In this document: in pieces, positions 7,034-15,352 of the stretch
How the letters are laid out: each line of letters begins with the position of its first letter
Numbering within the stretch: position 1 is the stretch's first letter
Assembly: GCA_017527065.1 (NCBI GenBank)
Contig: JAFXQO010000018.1
Coordinates: 1 to 34,658, forward strand
Reading direction: 5' to 3'
DNA length: 34,658 bases
DNA from: Clostridia bacterium
Lineage (GTDB): Bacteria; Bacillota; Clostridia; Christensenellales; Aristaeellaceae
Notes under the pieces: generated by a model
The model's input: only the letters and a program-made list of their open reading frames with translations
Databases searched by the model: none
What the model was told of the DNA's origin: nothing
Position numbers and translations under genes: made by a program

Positions 7034-7470
7034 GGTATGTCAGTGTCCTTCCCCGAGCGGACCCGCTCGTCATCGTTCATGATGTCCCGCAGGGTGATGC
7101 CGTCCACGATCTGCCTGAGCCCGTCGTTGACCCTGCGCCACACGATGCGCGCGGCGCAGGAGCCGGCCCGCTCGCAGGCGTCCTCTTCGGCCAGGCAGTC
7201 GACCAGGTTGATATCGCCTTCCAGCGCCCGCATGACCGCCCCGACGGTGATCTCCTCCGGCGCGCGGGCCAGCAGGTAGCCCCCCTGGGCGCCGCGCACG
7301 CTCTTCACCAGCCCGCTTCGCCTCAGCGGGCCGATGAGCTGCTCCAGATACGCCTCCGGGATCTTCTGCCGCTCCGCGATCGCCTTGATCGGCTGCGGCT
7401 CCCCCGCCGCGAAACAGGCCAAATCGTACATGGCGTGGATGCCGTAACGGCTCCGCGTCGAGAGCTTCAT
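7030..7470 (-). CDS. iscR: Rrf2-family iron-sulfur regulator IscR-like
   Basis: Winged-helix DNA-binding protein that senses cluster supply. MKLSTRSRYGIHAMYDLA is the Rrf2 recognition start, and PEAYLEQLIGPLRRSGLVKS (38-57) is the helix-turn-helix region. Cys92, Cys99 and Cys105 (CX6CX5C) match the three [2Fe-2S] ligands of IscR, though the first spacing is one residue longer than in E. coli. An in-frame ATG at 7476 exists, but it is only two bases from GGGAGGGG; the ATG at 7470 has the better spacing. The gene leads iscR-nifS with a 4-base overlap, so repression of its own promoter would control the desulfurase. It could also regulate nifU and rubrerythrin. Confidence 0.93.
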   Translation of the reverse strand: MKLSTRSRYGIHAMYDLACFAAGEPQPIKAIAERQKIPEAYLEQLIGPLRRSGLVKSVRGAQGGYLLARAPEEITVGAVMRALEGDINLVDCLAEEDACERAGSCAARIVWRRVNDGLRQIVDGITLRDIMNDDERVRSGKDTDIP

Positions 7471-7490
7471 GCGCATCCCCTCCCGCGATG

Positions 7491-7546
7491 AATTCCGACT
7501 GAATCCATCTGAATTGTATTATAACACGGCTTTCCCCCTTTGAAAA
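7491..7546 (-). promoter_or_regulatory. iscR promoter with candidate operator
   Basis: On the minus strand, -10 TATAAT (7518-7523) with an upstream TG (extended -10) and a weak -35 TTTTCA (7541-7546), 17-bp spacer. Just downstream lies a dyad, AATTC (7491-7495) with GAATT (7511-7515), and ATTCAG occurs twice in direct orientation within it. This is where an autorepressor such as IscR would be expected to bind. Confidence 0.65.
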
Positions 7547-7584
7547 GCAATTCCGATGAAATCAATAAGAATTAACATGGCGTA

Positions 7585-8166
7585 TCAGAGTATCATCGCC
7601 GCCTGCCGCACGAAGAAGCCCTGGGCGTGGCGGCACACGGGGCACTGCAGCGGCGCGTCCGCGCCGGAAGCCACGTGGCCGCAGTTGAGGCACACCCAGA
7701 CCGCGCCGGCGTCGTCGTGGAAGAGCAGCCCGTCCCGCATCCACTGGGCGAACCGGGCAAAGCGGTCGCCGTGGGTCTTCTCGATGGCGGCGACGCGCTC
7801 GAACAGCCGCGCCACGTCCGGAAAGCCCTCCGCCTGGGCCACGGCGGCGAAACGCGGGTAAATCGCGGCGCTCTCGTTCGTCTCGTTTTCCACGGCGAAA
7901 TTGAGTAGCGCCGGGACGCGGGCTTCCGGCCGGGCGGGGTAATCGGCCTGAATGGCCAAGAGGCCCGGCGCGGGGGCGAGGCGGGTGTAAAACAGCTCGG
8001 CGTGCTCCCGCTCCTGGGCGGCGGTGAAGCGGAACAGCCGGCCCACGGCGTACAGCTTTTCCTTATCGGCGGCCTGAGCGGCGTAATCGTAGCGGCCCCG
8101 GGCCATACATTCCCCGGCGAAGGCGCGCATGAGGTTTTCCCTGGTCTGGCTCTGTTCAAAGGTCAT
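7585..8166 (-). CDS. rbr: Rubrerythrin
   Basis: Diiron peroxidase of anaerobes that reduces hydrogen peroxide using electrons through a rubredoxin domain. The ferritin-like four-helix part (1-145) has the iron ligands Glu19, Glu52 and His55 (EREH), Glu95/Glu98 (NETNES) and Glu129-xx-His132 (EKTH). The C-terminal rubredoxin-like domain has two CxxC pairs, Cys159/Cys162 and Cys175/Cys178. The domain order and 193-residue length are classical. The ribosome binding site is GGGAGGAAAG. It is transcribed away from the amidase gene, and a 16-bp palindrome lies in the shared upstream region. Its product needs iron and it sits beside iscR, which suits an oxidative-stress and iron-sulfur neighbourhood. 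Confidence 0.95.
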   Translation of the reverse strand: MTFEQSQTRENLMRAFAGECMARGRYDYAAQAADKEKLYAVGRLFRFTAAQEREHAELFYTRLAPAPGLLAIQADYPARPEARVPALLNFAVENETNESAAIYPRFAAVAQAEGFPDVARLFERVAAIEKTHGDRFARFAQWMRDGLLFHDDAGAVWVCLNCGHVASGADAPLQCPVCRHAQGFFVRQAAMIL

Positions 8167-8186
8167 ATTTCTTTCCTCCCGTCATA

Positions 8187-8202
8187 ATCCGCCTGGGCGG
8201 AT
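8187..8202. promoter_or_regulatory. Operator-like palindrome between rubrerythrin and amidase genes
   Basis: ATCCGCC-TG-GGCGGAT, perfect 7-bp arms, is centred in the 75-bp divergent region, 21 bases from the rubrerythrin start. On the plus strand a TATAAT (8216-8221) follows it, without a good -35. It does not look like a PerR box. Confidence 0.45.
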
Positions 8203-8241
8203 CATTTTCTATCCCTATAATGCCGGTCGGGAGGGAAATAT

Positions 8242-8685
8242 ATGCAGAGGGACCTGGGATATGATCGCCAGGCGGCCGCGGCTTACGCGCGGCGCTGGGC
8301 GCTTTCGCGCAATCCGGCCTTCGGGGATTTCGCGGCGCTGGGCGGCGACTGCGCGAATTTCGCCTCGCAGTGCCTGTGGGCGGGCTGGAACCGGATGACG
8401 GCGGCGTGGCACTATTATTCGATGGAGGACCGCACGCCCTCCTGGAGCGGCGTCCGGTTCCTGCGGCGGTGGCTGTTGGACAGCGGCCGCGCGGAGGTAT
8501 GCGAAACGGTCGAGGCGGAGGCGGGCGATCTGATCGCCCTGTGGAACGGCCAGCGGTATTACCACGTCCTGGTGGTCCTGCTGCCGGGGACCGACCCACG
8601 TGTAGCCGCCCACACCCACGACGTGCTCGACCGCCCCCTGAGCGACTACACGCCCATCGCCCACGAGGCGCTGCACATACTGTGA
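8242..8685 (+). CDS. Putative amidase domain protein (Amidase_6-like)
   Basis: A 147-residue protein with the signature of the putative amidase family: YDRQAAAAYARRWA at the start, GGDCANFASQCLWAGW (34-49) with the likely nucleophile Cys37, SWSG, GDLIALW, and a C-terminal HTHDVLDRPL with a candidate catalytic His. The fold is expected to be a papain/NlpC-like cysteine hydrolase. There is no signal peptide, so unlike many wall-active relatives it would stay in the cell or be a free-standing domain. The start has GGGAGGG seven bases upstream. It is divergent from rubrerythrin and 104 bases before the lipoprotein, which has its own promoter. The substrate is unknown. Confidence 0.8.
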   Translation: MQRDLGYDRQAAAAYARRWALSRNPAFGDFAALGGDCANFASQCLWAGWNRMTAAWHYYSMEDRTPSWSGVRFLRRWLLDSGRAEVCETVEAEAGDLIALWNGQRYYHVLVVLLPGTDPRVAAHTHDVLDRPLSDYTPIAHEALHIL

Positions 8686-8730
8686 TCCGCTTTAACGGTG
8701 AACTTTTTCATAACAACTCGGGCGTTGGGC

Positions 8731-8759
8731 TTGTGAAACGGGCGGCGGCGTGATACAAT
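8731..8759 (+). promoter_or_regulatory. Sigma-A promoter for the lipoprotein gene
   Basis: -35 TTGTGA (8731-8736), 17-bp spacer, -10 TACAAT (8754-8759) preceded by TG. It lies 30 bases before the start codon, with AAGGAGGA as ribosome binding site. Confidence 0.65.
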
Positions 8760-8789
8760 AGGATAAAGCGTGCAAGGAGGACAAAGAAC

Positions 8790-9416
8790 ATGACAAAACG
8801 GCTGATCAAACTCGCGGCGCTGGCGCTGCTGGCGGCGTTTCTGCTGACGGGCTGCCTGGATTACTCCGCAATGATGGGCTCCGTGGAGACCGAGAGCGAC
8901 GAACCCAAGGCCACCCAGCCCCCGCTGACCGACCCGATGTATACCGACCGCGAGGCGCTCTACCAGTACTACAAGCAGGTGAAAATCGGCGACCTGAAAA
9001 GCGACATCATAGCCAAATACGGCGAGCCGCTGGTCGAGGAGACCGAAAACGGCGAGACCCTCACCTGGAAGATGGACGACGGCTACGGCTTCGCCGCGGT
9101 GTTCTTCGAGAGCGGCCGCCTGCGCGCCAAGGTGCTCTATTACGACGACCTGCGCCAGCTTGGCCTGCTCTCCTCGGCCACCAACATCGATCAGTTTTCC
9201 ACCCTCAACAAAAACTACACCTACGAGATGGTCTGCGGCGTGCTTGGCGGGCGCTCGATGGAGCTGGCGCAGATCGCCCAGGATTCCAGCGCCGACCCGG
9301 AGATCAACCGGGTGTACGTATGGGCCAACGAGAAGGGCGACTGCGTCCAGGTGCTCTTCAAGGACAATGAACAGCTCGAAAGCATAACCTATTCCCTGGC
9401 GGACGGAGAACAGTGA
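8790..9416 (+). CDS. Lipoprotein with SmpA/BamE-like repeats
   Basis: A membrane-anchored lipoprotein: basic MTKR, hydrophobic stretch and the lipobox LTGC with Cys22. A low-complexity linker rich in Glu, Thr and Pro (30-48) follows. Residues about 58-125 (VKIGDLKSDIIAKYGEP, then a WK..DG..AAVFFESGRL segment) resemble the SmpA/OmlA-type fold also found in small Gram-positive lipoproteins, and about 130-205 look like a second, diverged copy with YEMVCGVLGG and a CVQVLFKDNEQLESI strand pair. No enzyme motif is visible. It has its own promoter and its own terminator, so it is a single-gene unit. Role unknown; the fold usually serves protein-protein contact. Confidence 0.75.
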   Translation: MTKRLIKLAALALLAAFLLTGCLDYSAMMGSVETESDEPKATQPPLTDPMYTDREALYQYYKQVKIGDLKSDIIAKYGEPLVEETENGETLTWKMDDGYGFAAVFFESGRLRAKVLYYDDLRQLGLLSSATNIDQFSTLNKNYTYEMVCGVLGGRSMELAQIAQDSSADPEINRVYVWANEKGDCVQVLFKDNEQLESITYSLADGEQ

Positions 9417-9432
9417 TCCCCTTATGTTTACC

Positions 9433-9474
9433 GACGCGTCGGGCGCTTCGCGGCAAGCGTCCGGCGCGTCTTTG
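9433..9474 (+). terminator. Probable terminator after the lipoprotein gene
   Basis: GACGCG (9433-9438) pairs with CGCGTC (9465-9470), and inside it GCGCTT pairs with AAGCGT; a short TTTGT tail follows. The stem is strong but the T-run is short. The remaining bases to 9648 show no gene and no clear structured RNA. Confidence 0.6.
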
Positions 9475-9648
9475 TCATCTCAGGAAAGGGCAGGTTAAGC
9501 CTCGTTTACAGGGGAAATTAAATGATTGTAATCACTCCGGAATCGGAAGGATTTTTGAGAAAACAGGCGCAATCCGTCGAATGACGGACTCTGCGGAAAG
9601 CTGCGGGCCCTGGTCCATGTTCCGGATAATTCTGCCGCGAAACCGGTA

Positions 9649-9677
9649 TTGACTTGCTCGGGAAATGCCGATACAAT
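9649..9677 (+). promoter_or_regulatory. Sigma-A promoter for the ABC exporter operon
   Basis: -35 TTGACT (9649-9654), 17-bp spacer, -10 TACAAT (9672-9677). The start codon of the first subunit lies 52 bases downstream, with an AAGGAGG before it. Confidence 0.8.
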
Positions 9678-9729
9678 AATTCAAAGCTATAATGTCCGCC
9701 TGTCCCGCTCTTTTATAAGGAGGTCTTTG

Positions 9730-11484
9730 ATGGACATCATAAAGCGCCTGGCCGGCATGATGAAGCCGTACCGCAAGAGGGTGGCGCTGGCGCTGTTTCT
9801 GCAGCTGCTGGTCATACTGAGCCGCCTGCTGGCGCCTTTCATCACCCGCGACATCGTGAACGACGTCATCCCCAGCGGGAACCTCAGCCTGCTGCTGCCC
9901 CTGTGCGCCGGGCTGCTGGCGCTGGTGCTGGTGCGCGCCGGCTCCACCTACGCCCGCTCGGTCATGCTGGAGCGCGTCTCCCAGAACGTGACCTACGACC
10001 TGCGCACCGGCCTGTACGAGCACCTGCAGGAGCTGCCCTACGTGTTCTACGACACGCACCGCATCGGCGAGATCATGTCCCGCATGACGGGCGACATCGA
10101 AGGCGTGCGCAACCTCATCGCCGGCGGCATCATCACCGTGTTCGACAACGCCCTCAACTTCATCGGCGCGCTGATCTTCCTCACCTTCATGAGCTGGCAG
10201 CTGATGCTGTCGCTCCTCATCTTCGCGCCCCTCATCGCCGTTACGGCCTGGCAGTTCAACAAGCGCATCCGCCCGGCCTTCCGGAATATCCGCGAGCAGA
10301 ACGCCACCCTCAACACCCGCACCCAGGAGAATGTGTCCGGCGTGCGCGTGGTGAAGGCCTTCACCCGGGAGGACTACGAATCCAGGCAGTTCAGCAAGGA
10401 CAATTTGAAGCTCCTGGACCTCAACCTGGAGGCCACGCGCATCTGGTCCATCTTCGTGCCGCTCATGGAGCTCATGAGCAGCCTCTGCACCCCCATCATG
10501 CTGCTGGTGGGCGGCGTGCTGCTGGTGAACGGCCAGATGGACATCGGCACGCTGGTGGCGGTGAACGGCTACGTGTGGCTCATCATCAACCCCATGCGCG
10601 CCCTGTCCGGCATCATCAACATGGTGGCCCAGGCCGTCACCTCCGCCGAGAAACTGTTCTATTATCAGGATTTCGGCTCGGCCATCCGGGAGAAGGACGA
10701 CGCCCGCGCCCCCGCGAAGTTCGAGGGCCGCGTGGAATTCGACCACGTCACCTTCTCCTACGGCGGCGCGGACATCCTCACGGACATCACCTTCGAGGCC
10801 AAGCCCGGCCAGACCATCGCCGTGATGGGCGCCACCGGCAGCGGCAAATCCACGCTGGTCAGCCTCATCGGCCGGTTCTACGACGTGAAGTCCGGCGCGG
10901 TGCGGGTAGACGGCGTGGACGTGCGCGACCAGAAGCTCAAGCCCCTGAGGAGCCATCTGGGCTACGTGATGCAGGAGACCTTCCTCTTCTCCGACACCCT
11001 GACCGACAACATCCGCTTCGGCCGGCCGGACGCCGACCAGGCCCGCGTCGAGCGCGCCGCGCGGGTGGCGCAGGCCGAGGAGTTCATCGAGCACATGCCC
11101 CACGGCTACGACACCGTGGTGGGCGAGCGGGGCCTGGGCCTCTCCGGCGGCCAGAAGCAGCGCGGGGCCATCGCCCGGGCGGTGCTGGTGGATCCCTCCA
11201 TCCTCATCATGGACGACTCCACCTCCGCCGTGGACATGGAGACCGAATACCTCATCCAGCAGGAGCTCAAGGAGGTGCTCAAAAACCGCACCACCTTTAT
11301 CATCGCCCACCGCATCTCCTCCGTGAAGAACGCCGACCAGATCCTGGTGCTGGACGGCGGACGCATCGCCGAGCGCGGCACCCACCAGCAGCTGCTGGAC
11401 ATGAAGGGCATCTACTACCGCATGGTGCAGGATCAGTATCGCGATTTCGACCGGTTTGCCGGCAGAAAGGCGGGTGAGGCCTGA
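9730..11484 (+). CDS. Heterodimeric ABC exporter subunit, degenerate Walker B
   Basis: Half-transporter of the multidrug/lipid exporter type: six membrane helices (about 18-310) followed by a nucleotide-binding domain (330-584). Walker A is GATGSGKST (367-375), the signature is canonical LSGGQ (471-475), Walker B is ILIMD (491-495) and the H-loop is His527. The residue after Walker B, normally the catalytic Glu, is Asp496. This is the pattern of the BmrC-like partner in asymmetric exporters. The frame extends upstream to 9649, but 9730 is the start because AAGGAGG precedes it and the protein then has family length. The stop overlaps the next start (TGATG). Substrate unknown. Confidence 0.93.
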   Translation: MDIIKRLAGMMKPYRKRVALALFLQLLVILSRLLAPFITRDIVNDVIPSGNLSLLLPLCAGLLALVLVRAGSTYARSVMLERVSQNVTYDLRTGLYEHLQELPYVFYDTHRIGEIMSRMTGDIEGVRNLIAGGIITVFDNALNFIGALIFLTFMSWQLMLSLLIFAPLIAVTAWQFNKRIRPAFRNIREQNATLNTRTQENVSGVRVVKAFTREDYESRQFSKDNLKLLDLNLEATRIWSIFVPLMELMSSLCTPIMLLVGGVLLVNGQMDIGTLVAVNGYVWLIINPMRALSGIINMVAQAVTSAEKLFYYQDFGSAIREKDDARAPAKFEGRVEFDHVTFSYGGADILTDITFEAKPGQTIAVMGATGSGKSTLVSLIGRFYDVKSGAVRVDGVDVRDQKLKPLRSHLGYVMQETFLFSDTLTDNIRFGRPDADQARVERAARVAQAEEFIEHMPHGYDTVVGERGLGLSGGQKQRGAIARAVLVDPSILIMDDSTSAVDMETEYLIQQELKEVLKNRTTFIIAHRISSVKNADQILVLDGGRIAERGTHQQLLDMKGIYYRMVQDQYRDFDRFAGRKAGEA

Positions 11485-13280
11485 TGGCGAAGGTATTGAG
11501 ACAGATCGACGACGAAGCGATCGAAAGGCCGTTTGACAAAGGCCAGTTCTTCCGCCTTCTGAGCTACATGAAGCCCTACAAGGGCCGGGTGGCCGCGGCG
11601 CTCTGCCTGATGGTCGTCACCACCCTGTGCTCCCTGGGGCAGACCTTCCTGCTGAGCCGCGCCGTGGGCCTTCTGCAGGCCGAGAAGCCGCTGGTGCCCT
11701 GGCAGTTCGTGCTGGGCATGGCGGGCATGGCTCTCGTGATCGCCGTGTGCACCCGCTGGCGCGTGCGCCTGATGGACTACTCCGGCCGCCGGGCCCTGGC
11801 CACGCTGAGGCAGGATCTGTTCGACCACATCCAGACGCTCAGCTTCTCCTTCTTCGACACCCGCTCGGTGGGCAAGATCCAGGTGCGCGTGATCAACGAC
11901 GTCAACTCCCTGAACGACCTGTTCACCAACGGCATCGTGAACGTGCTCATCGAGATATTCATGCTGATCACGCTGCTGGCCATCATGCTGGTGGTCAACT
12001 GGCGGCTCACGCTGATCTCCATGTGCATCATGCCGCTTCTCATGCTCATCATGTTCAAGCTCAAGCGGCAGATGAGGAAGAGATGGCAGATCGTGCGCAT
12101 GAAGACCTCCAACATGAACGGCTACCTGCACGAGTCGCTGGCCGGCATGCGCGTGACCGAGGCCTTCGTGCGGGAAGACGAAAACCTGGACACCTTCCGC
12201 AACGTGGGCGACGACATCCGCTCCAGCTGGATGCGGGCCATCCACATCAACAACGCCTTCTGGCCCGCGCTGGACCTGACCGGCACCATCGGCACCGTGC
12301 TGGTGTACTACTTCGGCGTGAAGCTTATGGGCGAGGGCGCACATCCCCTGGACCTGGCGAACCTGCTGCTCATACTGTGGTATCTGGGCCGGTTCTGGGA
12401 GCCGCTCAACGTGCTCTCCAACTTTTACAATTCCGTGCTCTCGGCCATGGCCTCGGTGGAGCGCATCTTCGAGATCATGGACACCCCCAGCGACATCCAG
12501 GACAAGCCCGGCGCGGAGGAGATGCCGCCCATCCAGGGCCGCGTGCGCTTCGAGGACGTCACCTTCTCCTACGATCCGGAAAAAGTGGTGCTGAAGGACG
12601 TGTCCTTCGACGTGGAACCCGGCCAGACCATCGCCCTGGTGGGCCCGACCGGCGCGGGCAAGTCCACCGTTGTGAACCTCATCAGCCGGTTCTACGACGT
12701 GACCGGCGGCGCGGTCAAAATCGACGGCCGCGACATCCGCGACGTGAACCTGCGCTCCCTGCGCCGGCAGATGTCCGTCATGATGCAGGACAGCTTCATC
12801 TTCTCCGGCACGGTGATGGACAACATCCGCTACGGCAAGCTGGACGCCACCGACGAAGAGGTCATGGCGGCGGCCAAAGCCGTACACGCCCACGACTTCA
12901 TCATGCAGATGCCCAAGGGCTACGAGACCGAGGTGTCCGAGCGCGGCTCGTCTCTGTCGGTGGGCCAGCGGCAGCTGATCTCCTTCGCCCGGGCCCTGCT
13001 CAACGACCCGAAGATCCTCATACTGGACGAGGCCACATCCTCCATCGACACCCACACGGAGATCCTCATCCAGCAGGCGCTGGACGTGCTGCTGCGCGGG
13101 CGCACCAGCTTTGTCATCGCCCACCGGCTCTCCACCATCCGGAACGCCGACTGCATCATGGTGGTCCAGGACGGCCACATCGCCGAGTCCGGCACCCACG
13201 ACGAGCTCATCCGGCTCGAAGGCGGCCATTACAAGGGCCTTTGCGAGGCCCAGTACCGGTTCCTTCTGGAGGACAGCTGA
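11484..13280 (+). CDS. Heterodimeric ABC exporter subunit, catalytic Walker B
   Basis: Second half-transporter: an N-terminal extension, six membrane helices (about 30-325) and a nucleotide-binding domain (350-598). Walker A is GPTGAGKST (387-395), Walker B ILILD is followed by a canonical Glu516, and the H-loop is His546. The signature is degenerate, LSVGQ (491-495). Paired with the previous subunit this yields one competent ATP site (this Walker A/B with the partner's LSGGQ) and one degenerate site. The start ATG overlaps the previous stop by one base, so the two are made in equal amounts. A terminator closes the operon. The BmrD/YheH type is the closest family by pattern. No regulator is adjacent. 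Confidence 0.93.
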   Translation: MAKVLRQIDDEAIERPFDKGQFFRLLSYMKPYKGRVAAALCLMVVTTLCSLGQTFLLSRAVGLLQAEKPLVPWQFVLGMAGMALVIAVCTRWRVRLMDYSGRRALATLRQDLFDHIQTLSFSFFDTRSVGKIQVRVINDVNSLNDLFTNGIVNVLIEIFMLITLLAIMLVVNWRLTLISMCIMPLLMLIMFKLKRQMRKRWQIVRMKTSNMNGYLHESLAGMRVTEAFVREDENLDTFRNVGDDIRSSWMRAIHINNAFWPALDLTGTIGTVLVYYFGVKLMGEGAHPLDLANLLLILWYLGRFWEPLNVLSNFYNSVLSAMASVERIFEIMDTPSDIQDKPGAEEMPPIQGRVRFEDVTFSYDPEKVVLKDVSFDVEPGQTIALVGPTGAGKSTVVNLISRFYDVTGGAVKIDGRDIRDVNLRSLRRQMSVMMQDSFIFSGTVMDNIRYGKLDATDEEVMAAAKAVHAHDFIMQMPKGYETEVSERGSSLSVGQRQLISFARALLNDPKILILDEATSSIDTHTEILIQQALDVLLRGRTSFVIAHRLSTIRNADCIMVVQDGHIAESGTHDELIRLEGGHYKGLCEAQYRFLLEDS

Positions 13281-13306
13281 TTGATTTTTCAAGCCTATAC
13301 AGAATC

Positions 13307-13354
13307 GCGCCCCGCGCCGGTATTTCGCCGGCGCGGGGCGCATTGTCTTTTTTT
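13307..13354 (+). terminator. Strong terminator of the ABC exporter operon
   Basis: A perfect 14-bp GC stem (13307-13320 with 13328-13341) has a 7-base loop and a seven-T run. It sits between convergent genes, four bases before the xylulokinase stop. The hairpin would also lie in the minus-strand 3' end, but there is no T-run in that direction. Confidence 0.93.
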
Positions 13355-13357
13355 CGC

Positions 13358-14839
13358 TTATCGCAGCGCCGGGAACACGTCCTTCAGCGCGGGATAGATC
13401 TTCCTGAATTTCTGATACTGGGCCTCGTAGCGGGCGGCGATCGCCGGGTCCGGCTCCACCACGGCCTTCGTGGAGATGAGAGCGTCCGCGCAGGCCTTCA
13501 CGCTGTCGTAGGCGCCGCAGCCCACCATGGCCAGCATCGCGCCGCCGTAGCCGGGACCTTCCTCCGCGGAGGGGATCTCGATGCGGATGTTCAGCACGTT
13601 GGCCATGATCCGCCGCCACAGGGGCGACTTGCCGCCGCCGCCGCACAGCTTGCTGGCCTTGATCTCGATGCCCAGCGCCTTTGCCACCTCGAAGCTGTCG
13701 CGGATGGCGAAGGAGACGCCCTCCAGCACCGCCTGGACCATGTCCGCGCGGCTGGTGTCCATGGAGAGGCCTACGAAGGTGCCGCGGGCGTTCACGTCGT
13801 TGATGGGGCTGCGCTCGCCCATGAGATAGGGCAGGAAGAACACGCCGTTGCGGCCCAGTTTCTCATCCTCAATGCCGGCCTGCTCGCCGGCGTAGTCCTT
13901 GGTGCCAAGGATCTCGTCGCAGAACCACTTGTTGCAGCTGGCCGCGGAGAGCACCACGCCCATCAGGTGCCAGCCGCCGCTGGCGTGGGCGAAGGCGTGC
14001 AGCGCGTTGTTGGGATCGACGCCGAATTTGTCCGAGGCGATGAAGATGGTGCCCGAGGTGCCCAGGGAGATGTTGCACGCGCCGTCCGACACCGTGCCGG
14101 TGCCCACGGCGGCCGCGGCGTTGTCGCCCGCGCCCGCGATGACCTTCACGTGGGCCGGCAGGCCCAGCTGCGCGGCCACGTCTTCCTTCACCTCGCCGAT
14201 GACCTGATAGCTCTCGTAGAGGGCGGGCAGCTGCGCCTCCCGCACGGAGCAGATTTCGAGCATTTCTTCAGACCAGCATTTGTTCTTCACATCCAGCAGC
14301 AGGATGCCGGAGGCGTCGGAGTAGTCGCAGGAATGCACACCGGTGAGGCGGTAGTTCACGTAGTCCTTCGGCAGCATGATCTTCGCGATGCGGGCGAAGT
14401 TTTCCGGCTCGTGCTTCTTCATCCACAGGAGCTTGGGCGCGGTGAAGCCCGCGAAGGCGATGTTCGCCGTCATGGCGGACAGCTTCGCCTTGCCGATCAC
14501 GTTGTTGAGATAGTCCACTTCCTCCGCGGTGCGGCCGTCGTTCCAGAGGATGGTGGGCCGGATGACCGCGTCCTCATCGTCCAGCACCACCAGGCCGTGC
14601 ATCTGGCCGCCGCAGCCGATGCCCACGACCTTCGACGCGTCGAAGCCCTTCAACAGCTCCCCGATGCCCTCCGTGCAGGCGCGCCACCACTCGGCGGGCT
14701 CCTGCTCGCACCAGCCGGGCTGGGGGAAGATGAGCGGATATTCCTTCGTGACGCTGTTCAGTATGGCGCCCGCCCCGTCCACCAGCAGCAGCTTGACCGC
14801 CGACGTGCCCAGGTCGACGCCGATGTAATACGACTTCAT
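13358..14839 (-). CDS. xylB: Xylulokinase-type FGGY carbohydrate kinase
   Basis: Phosphorylates D-xylulose (or a related ketose) with ATP for entry into the pentose phosphate pathway. The 493-residue protein shows the FGGY ATPase fold: IGVDLGTSAVK (6-16), the xylulokinase-typical GQMHGLVVLD (78-87), WNDGRT (99-104) and the second-domain GAGDNAAAAVG (236-246) with the catalytic base Asp239. SLGTSGT and GGGGKSPLWRR complete the nucleotide site. The ribosome binding site is GAGGAGG. It is the last gene of an operon with an acetyltransferase and a TIM-barrel epimerase-like protein. No xylose isomerase gene is present, so a different ketose substrate, made by the TIM-barrel partner, is possible. 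Confidence 0.9.
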   Translation of the reverse strand: MKSYYIGVDLGTSAVKLLLVDGAGAILNSVTKEYPLIFPQPGWCEQEPAEWWRACTEGIGELLKGFDASKVVGIGCGGQMHGLVVLDDEDAVIRPTILWNDGRTAEEVDYLNNVIGKAKLSAMTANIAFAGFTAPKLLWMKKHEPENFARIAKIMLPKDYVNYRLTGVHSCDYSDASGILLLDVKNKCWSEEMLEICSVREAQLPALYESYQVIGEVKEDVAAQLGLPAHVKVIAGAGDNAAAAVGTGTVSDGACNISLGTSGTIFIASDKFGVDPNNALHAFAHASGGWHLMGVVLSAASCNKWFCDEILGTKDYAGEQAGIEDEKLGRNGVFFLPYLMGERSPINDVNARGTFVGLSMDTSRADMVQAVLEGVSFAIRDSFEVAKALGIEIKASKLCGGGGKSPLWRRIMANVLNIRIEIPSAEEGPGYGGAMLAMVGCGAYDSVKACADALISTKAVVEPDPAIAARYEAQYQKFRKIYPALKDVFPALR

Positions 14840-14878
14840 TTTTATTCCTCCTCGTTTTTTAGTCGCCTGTGCCGGCGC

Positions 14879-15352
14879 TCAAAGAATCTTTTCCATGCCG
14901 ATCTTCTGCGGGACCAGGCCGCACTTTTTGTAAAACCGCATGGCCCGCGGATTGCAGGCCCACACGTTCAGCGTGAGGTTGTAGCAGCCGATGCGCCGGG
15001 CGAAGTCCAGCGCGTATTCGTACAGCGCGCGGCCCACGCCCTGCCCGCGGGCGGCCTCGTCCACGCACAGGTCGTCGATGTAGAGCGTCTTCACGTCGGT
15101 CATGACGTGGTCGTTTTCATACCGTTTCACCGCGCAGAAGGCGTAGCCCAGAATCTTCCCGTCCTCGCCGGGACAGGCGAACACGGGCCTTTTCTCATCC
15201 TTCAGGAGAATGCGCAGCTCCTCCGCCGTGTATTTCGTCGCCGGGCCCTTGAACAGGTCCGGCCGGCCCTCGTGATGCACCATGTCCACCTGCACCAGCA
15301 GGCGCAAAAGCTCGGGAATGTCGCCCTCATTGGCGCGCCGGATGCCGTTCAT
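14879..15352 (-). CDS. GNAT-family N-acetyltransferase
   Basis: Single-domain acetyl-CoA-dependent transferase of 157 residues. Motif A is DDLCVDEAARGQGVGRALYE, whose RGQGVG is the acetyl-CoA pyrophosphate loop, and ACNPRAMRFYKKCGL near the C-terminus is the typical last strand-helix with the aromatic/Cys pair. The substrate cannot be read; the HHEGRPDLFK region is seen in several amine-acetylating members. Its start overlaps the stop of the TIM-barrel gene by four bases (ATGA), so the two are translationally coupled. It lies 39 bases before xylB. A role in detoxifying or modifying a sugar amine is a guess from context only. Confidence 0.88.
   Translation of the reverse strand: MNGIRRANEGDIPELLRLLVQVDMVHHEGRPDLFKGPATKYTAEELRILLKDEKRPVFACPGEDGKILGYAFCAVKRYENDHVMTDVKTLYIDDLCVDEAARGQGVGRALYEYALDFARRIGCYNLTLNVWACNPRAMRFYKKCGLVPQKIGMEKIL

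Noticed and set aside
9475-9648. Possible riboswitch before the ABC exporter
   Set aside because: The stretch precedes the -35 box rather than following the start site, and no conserved riboswitch core is visible.
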